Below, piece after piece: positions 7,086 through 10,795 of a stretch of DNA of 10,795 nucleotides (position 1 is the first letter of the stretch; every line of letters begins with the position of its first letter). The notes beneath the pieces were generated by a model. It did not search any database. It saw only the letters and a program-made list of their open reading frames with translations, and was not told the origin of the DNA. Source of the DNA: Paracoccaceae bacterium (GTDB lineage: Bacteria > Pseudomonadota > Alphaproteobacteria > Rhodobacterales > Rhodobacteraceae); the NCBI GenBank assembly GCA_007134805.1, contig SLKB01000213.1:1-10795 (forward strand), written 5' to 3'. A program made the translations under genes and the position numbers.

Positions 7086-7098
7086 TTCAGCCGCTGAA
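7086..7098. repeat. 13-bp inverted repeat in the leader of the TRAP operon
   Basis: TTCAGC (7086-7091) and GCTGAA (7093-7098) are perfect arms around one base. The loop is too small for a good RNA hairpin, so if it has a role a protein-binding site is more likely. It lies 20 bases from the TTGTATACAA palindrome, on the side toward dctP. Confidence 0.35.
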
Positions 7099-7107
7099 AG
7101 CCGGTGT

Positions 7108-7145
7108 TCCGAGCATAATTGTATACAAATTCGCAAAATATGGGC
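7108..7145 (-). promoter_or_regulatory. AT-rich promoter region of the TRAP-GGT-TauE operon
   Basis: In an otherwise GC-rich region this block is AT-rich. On the minus strand it offers two -10-like hexamers, TACAAT (7123-7118) and TATGCT (7117-7112). No convincing -35 box sits 16-18 bases upstream of either. The exact start of transcription is not fixed, but this is the only promoter-like block upstream of dctP. It would give a leader of roughly 100 bases. Confidence 0.5.
7119..7128. promoter_or_regulatory. Candidate GntR/FCD operator (perfect palindrome TTGTATACAA)
   Basis: The 10 bases form a perfect palindrome of the form T-x-G-T-x-x-A-C-x-A, which matches the general half-site pattern of FadR/VanR-type FCD regulators. 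It overlaps the probable -10 region of the TRAP operon, so binding there would block transcription. The gene for an FCD regulator lies at the other end of the same gene cluster, which makes it the likely partner. Confidence 0.6.
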
Positions 7146-7181
7146 AGTATTGAACACATTTTGAGCGCAAAAGAATCGCAG

Positions 7182-7215
7182 GACGCCCTTTTCTGCCCCC
7201 GGCGACTTGGGCGTC
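7182..7215. repeat. 7-bp inverted repeat with a 20-base loop
   Basis: GACGCCC (7182-7188) pairs perfectly with GGGCGTC (7209-7215). On the minus strand no T run follows directly, so it is weaker as a terminator than the neighbouring hairpin at 7264-7284. It may act as a second stop for readthrough from the MoxR-vWA operon. Confidence 0.3.
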
Positions 7216-7255
7216 ACAGCGCATCGCGGCATACGGATATGACCGCGAGCGCCCC

Positions 7256-7284
7256 AACACAAAGCGATCCGCTGCATGGATCGC
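7256..7284 (-). terminator. Probable Rho-independent terminator of the MoxR-vWA operon
   Basis: On the minus strand GCGATCC (7284-7278) and GGATCGC (7270-7264) form a perfect 7-bp stem with a 7-base loop, followed directly by TTTGTGTT (7263-7256). It begins about 48 bases after the vWA stop codon at 7332. The T-rich tail is interrupted by G residues, which lowers confidence. Confidence 0.55.
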
Positions 7285-7331
7285 AAGGGGCTGCGGTTGT
7301 GCCGGCCCCGCCTGTTGTGGCCGCGCGCCCG

Positions 7332-8588
7332 TCAATGGCCCAGATCAAGCACGCGCCCATAGGGCGGGGTTTTCCCAGCGCGCGGCACGGCCCAGATCAC
7401 GGGACAGGGGGGCGGCGCCGGATCATGCGGGCCGTCCAGATCGGTCAGCACCACAAGCGCGGAAGGCCGCGCGCTGCGGGCATGCGCCATGACCGGACGG
7501 AAATCGGTGCCGCCGCCACGTGGGAGGTCGAGGTCGCGCAATGCCCGCGCCCAGTCCCAGGAGGGCAGCAGACGGGAGTGCCGGATAGCCTCATCGAAGA
7601 CGACAAGCTCGATCCGGCCCTGCATCCGGCGCGCGATCGCCGCAACGTCGCCCATTAGGCGCGAGAGCGCCTCGGGCGGGATCGAGCCCGAACAATCGAG
7701 CCCCACGAGGATCACCGGGCTGTGCGCCAGGCGCGAAGTTCCGAATTCGAAGCCCGGCGCTGGCGTCCCTGTCTCGCGCGCAAGCGCATCGGCGGCCAGC
7801 CAGCGGCGCGCAGGGCGGTAGGTGCTGGGGCGCGGCTGAGTGAGGGTCGCGCGCGTGAGCAGGCGGCGCAGGACAAGCTCCCATGGGGTGCGGGTCTGGG
7901 GCAGATCAGCCAGCCGATGCCCAAAGGCCCCAAGCCCAAAGCCCGCGCTGCGTCCTGCCGCCATCGCACGGGCCAGATGGCCGCGCCACTCGGCAGCGTC
8001 GCTCGGACCCTGCTGATCGACACCTTCGCCACCGGCGCGCGTGGAGTGGTCGTGCTCGAGATCCGGCGCAAACCCCTGCGCCTGTGCATAGGCCCGCGCC
8101 GCGCGGCCCTGGCCCGCGCGATCGGCGTCGAGATGCAGATAAAGCGCATCGACATCCCATGCGGCGAGCGCTTCAGTCGGGCTGGGCCGCGCCTTGGGGT
8201 CCTGCGCGGCCAGGAGCCCGGTCAGCGTCACTGCCGGGCGCGGTACAGCATGTCCGGCCAGAAGGATTGCTTCATTAACGATCGCATCGGCCGCGATCTG
8301 CCACAAATCCTGCTGAAATTCCGGGCCCTGCCGCGCGGCCATCGCGCCCATGCGCGCGGAATGGCGCAGGCTGGCATGCAGGATATGGTGCCCCGCAAGC
8401 CCGATCTGTTCGTGCCGCGGCAGGGCCGCGAAGCCGGGCCCGTAGCGGATCACGTCATCGCATGTGGTCACAAGTCCCTCTGCAATGTCCCGGTGCCGAC
8501 ACCAGAGGCCGAGCGCTGCAAGCGCTGGATCCGCTTCGATCAATGCCTGCAGCGCAGGGCTTGCGCGTGTGGAATGCGCCGCGCTCAC
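7332..8588 (-). CDS. vWA-domain protein with metallopeptidase-like N-terminus (DUF2201 type)
   Basis: This is a 418-residue cytoplasmic protein. Residues about 10-270 resemble the putative metallopeptidase domain found before DUF2201. Its zinc-motif position reads GHHILHASLRH (residues 66-76), so the Glu of the usual HExxH is His68, and AADAIVNEAIL (99-109) follows. Residues about 290-415 are a von Willebrand A-like domain with a complete metal site: DCSGS (298-302), Thr361 in GGGTDF and Asp383 in LTDLDG. Family knowledge: such proteins are encoded next to MoxR AAA+ ATPases and are thought to act as their metal-dependent adaptors in protein or complex maturation. The GTG start (8588) overlaps the TGA of the ATPase gene by 4 bases, which indicates coupled translation of two partners. 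The middle part (about 155-200) is acidic, Gly/Gln-rich and probably flexible. The target is unknown. Confidence 0.87.
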   Translation of the reverse strand: MSAAHSTRASPALQALIEADPALAALGLWCRHRDIAEGLVTTCDDVIRYGPGFAALPRHEQIGLAGHHILHASLRHSARMGAMAARQGPEFQQDLWQIAADAIVNEAILLAGHAVPRPAVTLTGLLAAQDPKARPSPTEALAAWDVDALYLHLDADRAGQGRAARAYAQAQGFAPDLEHDHSTRAGGEGVDQQGPSDAAEWRGHLARAMAAGRSAGFGLGAFGHRLADLPQTRTPWELVLRRLLTRATLTQPRPSTYRPARRWLAADALARETGTPAPGFEFGTSRLAHSPVILVGLDCSGSIPPEALSRLMGDVAAIARRMQGRIELVVFDEAIRHSRLLPSWDWARALRDLDLPRGGGTDFRPVMAHARSARPSALVVLTDLDGPHDPAPPPCPVIWAVPRAGKTPPYGRVLDLGH

Positions 8589-9697
8589 TCCAGCCCCGCC
8601 GCGCGGCGCTCGGCGGTGTAGGCGGCGAAGGCGTCCGACCCGGCAAAGGCGTCCTGCCAGCCATGCTCGAGCGCCTTTCGGATGAGCATCTCGAAGCCAT
8701 GCGTGCCAAGCTCACCGAGGGGCATGCGCGCGAAGGCCGCGCCGCGCGTGGTGCCGAGGCCGCGCAGTTCGGCCATGATCTCGATTACCTGAGCCAGATT
8801 GGCCGCCGTCGCGCGCGTCACAAGCCCATAGGCGAGCGCCGTCATCCCGTGGAGCGAGGGCGGATAGAGCGACGCCCGCGCCCGCGGCTCGGCCTCGAGC
8901 AATTCATCGACCTGAACTGTGGCGGCGATTTCGTCCGCGACAAGCAGGAACTCAGCCGCGACGGCCTCGCCCAAAACGCCGGCAATCATGAGGTTGCGCA
9001 GCCGCCGGTCGCTCACGGCGCACATGAGGCCTGCGACACGTGCCCAGGAGCGGGGGGTGCAGGCAATCATCTCGCCACGGCGCAGGCTGTCCTCGGTCGT
9101 GTCCAGAAGCTCTGGCCGGGTCCGGATAAACGCAATGACACTCTCATCGAGCGCCTGTGGCAGGGCAAAGCGTTCCAGCCAGTCGCCGGCCTCGGCCTGC
9201 AGGCGCAGATGGATCAGCCGATCGGACAGGGCCGTGCCCATCTCGTAGGCGATCGCGCCATCCTCGACCATGTTGCCGGCGGCGATGACCATACAAGGCG
9301 CGGGCAACAGGTGCTGGCCCACGCGGCGTTCCTGCAAGAGCCCGTAAACTGTCGGTTGCAGCAGCGGCGAGGCGGCGGTCAGCTCATCGAGAAACAGTAC
9401 CGAGGGCTGGGCCGGATCGTCGGGAAGATCCTCGGGGCGGAACCAGATCGTGCGCTGGCGGGCATGGTCGAAATAGGGAAGGCCGCGCAGGTCCTGCGGC
9501 TCGATCGTGGTCAGCCGCAGATCGAAGAGCCGCGCGCCGATCTCCTGCGCGAGCGCCTGAACGATTTCGGTCTTGCCGATACCGGGGCGGCCATGCAGCA
9601 TCCAGCTTGCGCGGAGCTTGCCGGCCGACTGCGCCTGCCACCCGGCCTTGAGCACATCGAACGCCTGCCCTGTCGGGATGGGCGGAGCATTGACCAT
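8585..9697 (-). CDS. MoxR-type AAA+ ATPase
   Basis: This is a 370-residue cytoplasmic ATPase. It shows Walker A GRPGIGKT (36-43), Walker B VLFLDE (100-105), sensor-1 Asn142 in AAGN, a probable arginine finger Arg160 in LSDR, and a sensor-2 candidate Arg216 in TPRSWARV. All ATP-site elements are intact. MoxR proteins form hexameric rings that remodel or activate client proteins together with a vWA partner, here encoded directly downstream with a 4-base overlap. The ATG at 9697 has AGGGGA about 6-8 bases upstream. The C-terminal 100 residues or so (from about 270) are helical and not recognisable to me. The gene starts 53 bases after the lysE stop on the same strand, so it may be partly read from the lysE promoter. 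No client can be named from this neighbourhood. Confidence 0.92.
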   Translation of the reverse strand: MVNAPPIPTGQAFDVLKAGWQAQSAGKLRASWMLHGRPGIGKTEIVQALAQEIGARLFDLRLTTIEPQDLRGLPYFDHARQRTIWFRPEDLPDDPAQPSVLFLDELTAASPLLQPTVYGLLQERRVGQHLLPAPCMVIAAGNMVEDGAIAYEMGTALSDRLIHLRLQAEAGDWLERFALPQALDESVIAFIRTRPELLDTTEDSLRRGEMIACTPRSWARVAGLMCAVSDRRLRNLMIAGVLGEAVAAEFLLVADEIAATVQVDELLEAEPRARASLYPPSLHGMTALAYGLVTRATAANLAQVIEIMAELRGLGTTRGAAFARMPLGELGTHGFEMLIRKALEHGWQDAFAGSDAFAAYTAERRAAGLE

Positions 9698-9704
9698 TGC
9701 AAAT

Positions 9705-9720
9705 CCCCTGCTGTCGGGGG
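9705..9720 (-). promoter_or_regulatory. Small hairpin covering the ribosome binding site of the MoxR gene
   Basis: On the minus strand CCCC (9720-9717) can pair with GGGG (9708-9705), with a further inner G-C pair next to a mismatch. The 3' arm is the GGGG of the Shine-Dalgarno sequence itself. The stem is short, so any effect on translation would be modest. Confidence 0.3.
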
Positions 9721-9750
9721 GAGATTAGCCCTCGCCCCGCCACCGTCCAG

Positions 9751-10344
9751 TCATCCCATGAGCACAGGCCAGAGCGAGGCAACCAGCAACGCGGCCATCG
9801 TGTAGTTAAACGCCCGGAGCCAGTCCGGCCGGTGCAACAGACGCCGCAGGCTCACCCCGGCGCCTGCCCAGATCAGCATCGAAGGCACCGACACGGTCAG
9901 GAACCCGGCCGTCACCCAGAGCACCGCGTGCCATTCCTGCCCCGGCGCATAGAGCGTCACGGCACCGATCGCGATGACCCAGGCTTTCGGGTTCACCCAC
10001 TGGAATCCGGCCGCCTGCAAGAAGGTCAGCGGCCGCCCGCCTTCTGCCCGGCCCTCTGGCGGGGTCGCTTGCGCGATCTTCCAGGCGAGCCACAACAGGT
10101 AGACGGCCGAGATCGCGGTCAGCACCATCCGCGCTGCAGGCAGGGTGACGAAGACACCGACAAGCCCGATCCCGACAATGAACACCATCAGCGCATGGCC
10201 AAGCGCGATGCCTGCCATATGCGGCACGGTCCGACGCAGGCCGAAATTCACGCCAGAGGCCAGCAGCATCACATTGTTCGGCCCCGGCGTGGCCGATCCG
10301 ACAAAGGCATAGGCAACGAGAGCGAGGAAAAGATCAGGTGTCAT
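9751..10344 (-). CDS. LysE/RhtB-family amino-acid (or metabolite) exporter
   Basis: This is a 197-residue inner-membrane protein with about six membrane helices, the normal size for the family. The signature ATPGPNNVMLLASG (PGPN at residues 20-23) followed by GxxxxxPHMAGIALGH is diagnostic. FQWVNPKAW in the middle matches the second conserved region. I chose the ATG at 10344, which has GAGGG 5 bases upstream and gives the family's standard N-terminus; an upstream in-frame ATG at 10401 would add 19 non-family residues. These exporters release excess amino acids or toxic analogues by exchange with protons. The substrate is not readable from sequence. The gene is divergent from an Lrp/AsnC regulator, the usual arrangement for amino-acid-induced export. 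Confidence 0.93.
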   Translation of the reverse strand: MTPDLFLALVAYAFVGSATPGPNNVMLLASGVNFGLRRTVPHMAGIALGHALMVFIVGIGLVGVFVTLPAARMVLTAISAVYLLWLAWKIAQATPPEGRAEGGRPLTFLQAAGFQWVNPKAWVIAIGAVTLYAPGQEWHAVLWVTAGFLTVSVPSMLIWAGAGVSLRRLLHRPDWLRAFNYTMAALLVASLWPVLMG

Positions 10345-10395
10345 GCAACCCTCACGATGTTCGCTGCAATTTATGCCGGCTTGCGCGGAAAGGGA

Positions 10396-10425
10396 TTGCA
10401 AATTCTGCGAATTTCACACTTAAAT
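10396..10425 (+). promoter_or_regulatory. Possible promoter of the Lrp/AsnC gene
   Basis: TTGCAA (10396-10401) and TTAAAT (10420-10425) stand 18 bases apart and fit a -35/-10 pair. Transcription would then begin about 10432-10434, at the start codon itself, which fits the lack of a ribosome binding site there. Facing the other way, TTGCGA and CAGAAT, 17 bases apart, could serve lysE. Confidence 0.4.
10400..10414. promoter_or_regulatory. Candidate Lrp/AsnC operator between lysE and the regulator gene
   Basis: AAATTC (10400-10405) and GAATTT (10409-10414) are perfect inverted arms around TGC, 15 bp in all, the length and AT-rich type of Lrp-family sites. A wider pair, GATTGC (10394-10399) and GCAATC (10427-10432), lies outside it. 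Both lie in the divergent promoter region, where binding could control both genes. Confidence 0.5.
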
Positions 10426-10433
10426 CGCAATCA

Positions 10434-10795
10434 ATGATGATTATTGATCAGAAATCCGATCATATATTGCGAATTCTCGTGCATGACGGGCGGATCTCGA
10501 ATCTCGATCTGGCCGAGCGGGTGGGGCTTTCGCCGTCGGCTTGTCTGCGCCGGGTGCAGGATCTCGAACGGCGGGGCGTGATTGCGGGCTACCGCGCCGT
10601 GATCAACCCCGCGCGGGTGGGCGTGGGCTTTATCGCCTATGTCACGGTCGGGCTCTCGCGCCACACCAAGGCCGCGCAAAGCGAATTCGAGCGGCTGATG
10701 CGCGCCGCCCCGCAAGTGCGCGAGTGTCACAACATCACTGGCAGTGTGGAATACCTTCTGCGTGTCGAGGCGGCTGACCTGGCGGCCTACAAGCA
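10434..10795 (+). CDS. Lrp/AsnC-family transcriptional regulator (3' end outside window)
   Basis: The frame starts at ATG 10434 (or the adjacent ATG 10437) and runs open to the window edge, giving 120 residues of a usual 150-160. Residues about 5-60 are the N-terminal helix-turn-helix: DHILRIL, DGRISNLDLAERVGLSPSACLRRV, then LERRGVIAGYRAVI. From about 65 on, FIAYVTVGLSRHT and GSVEYLLRVEAADLAAY belong to the alpha-beta effector (RAM) domain that binds amino acids and forms octamers. It most likely controls the divergent lysE exporter in response to an amino acid. No ribosome binding site precedes the start, so a leaderless mRNA is possible. The last part of the effector domain is cut off by the window. 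Confidence 0.93.
   Translation, partial: MMIIDQKSDHILRILVHDGRISNLDLAERVGLSPSACLRRVQDLERRGVIAGYRAVINPARVGVGFIAYVTVGLSRHTKAAQSEFERLMRAAPQVRECHNITGSVEYLLRVEAADLAAYK

Larger units (their letters stand above)
6999..7331. other. 333-base intergenic region between the vWA gene and the TRAP operon
   Basis: No gene is supported here. Read on the minus strand it holds, in order, a probable terminator for the MoxR-vWA operon, a second inverted repeat, the AT-rich promoter region with the TTGTATACAA palindrome, a 13-bp inverted repeat, and the ribosome binding site of dctP. Small open frames that cross it lack motifs and ribosome binding sites. Confidence 0.6.

Noticed and set aside
5892..7097. A 401-codon + strand open frame antisense to the TRAP binding-protein gene
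   Set aside because: The minus-strand frame has a Tat signal and clear family motifs; this one has none.
7119..7658. A 179-codon + strand open frame starting at the operator region
   Set aside because: It crosses the intergenic hairpins and then runs antisense to the vWA gene; there is no ribosome binding site and no motif.
8462..9805. A 447-codon + strand open frame antisense to the MoxR gene
   Set aside because: The minus-strand frame carries intact Walker A, Walker B and sensor motifs; the + frame shows none.
1..10795. CRISPR array, tRNA, rRNA, insertion sequence or phage genes
   Set aside because: No spaced direct repeats, cloverleaf-like segments, transposase motifs or terminal repeats were seen on either strand.

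Overview
The window looks like chromosomal DNA of a high-GC alphaproteobacterium, most likely a member of the Rhodobacteraceae. The grounds are the codon use, the tight gene packing, a TakP-like TRAP transporter, and TTG and GTG starts that each have their own ribosome binding site or stop-start overlap. I see no mobile element, CRISPR array, tRNA or rRNA. The family-level calls come from motifs read by eye; no database search was possible.

Layout. (1) Positions 1-656 (+) are the 3' part of a metal-dependent amidohydrolase/deaminase gene. (2) Positions 657-958 hold no recognisable gene. (3) Positions 959-1651 (+) encode a GntR/FCD-type repressor with a TTG start. (4) Positions 6998 down to 1623 (-) form one compact five-gene operon: TRAP binding protein (dctP type, Tat signal), small permease (dctQ), large permease (dctM), a gamma-glutamyltransferase-fold Ntn hydrolase, and a TauE/SafE-type anion exporter. 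The gaps between these genes are 5, 3, 1 and 3 bases. The last gene overlaps the end of the convergent gntR gene by 29 bases. (5) Positions 6999-7331 are intergenic. They hold a 10-bp palindrome (TTGTATACAA) of the type bound by FCD GntR regulators, an AT-rich promoter region for the TRAP operon, and a hairpin that probably terminates the next operon. (6) Positions 9697 down to 7332 (-) hold a MoxR-type AAA+ ATPase gene overlapping by 4 bases with a gene for a metallopeptidase-like/vWA (DUF2201-type) protein. (7) Positions 10344-9751 (-) encode a LysE/RhtB-type exporter. Divergent from it, starting at 10434 (+), is an Lrp/AsnC regulator that runs off the window.

How the genes may work together. 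The GntR gene, the amidohydrolase and the TRAP-GGT-TauE operon read as one catabolic island. A periplasmic binding protein catches a small organic anion, probably 2-oxoacid-like judging from its TakP resemblance. The QM permease imports it, and cytoplasmic hydrolases (the amidohydrolase and the GGT-fold enzyme) cleave C-N bonds. TauE would export an anionic product, and GntR would switch the set on. The GGT-fold protein lacks the residues that hold a gamma-glutamyl group in classical GGTs and looks more like the oxamate hydrolase (HpxW)/YwrD branch, so its substrate is probably not glutathione. The MoxR-vWA pair is a separate two-gene chaperone-like module of unknown target. Lrp-LysE is a typical amino-acid-responsive regulator/exporter pair.
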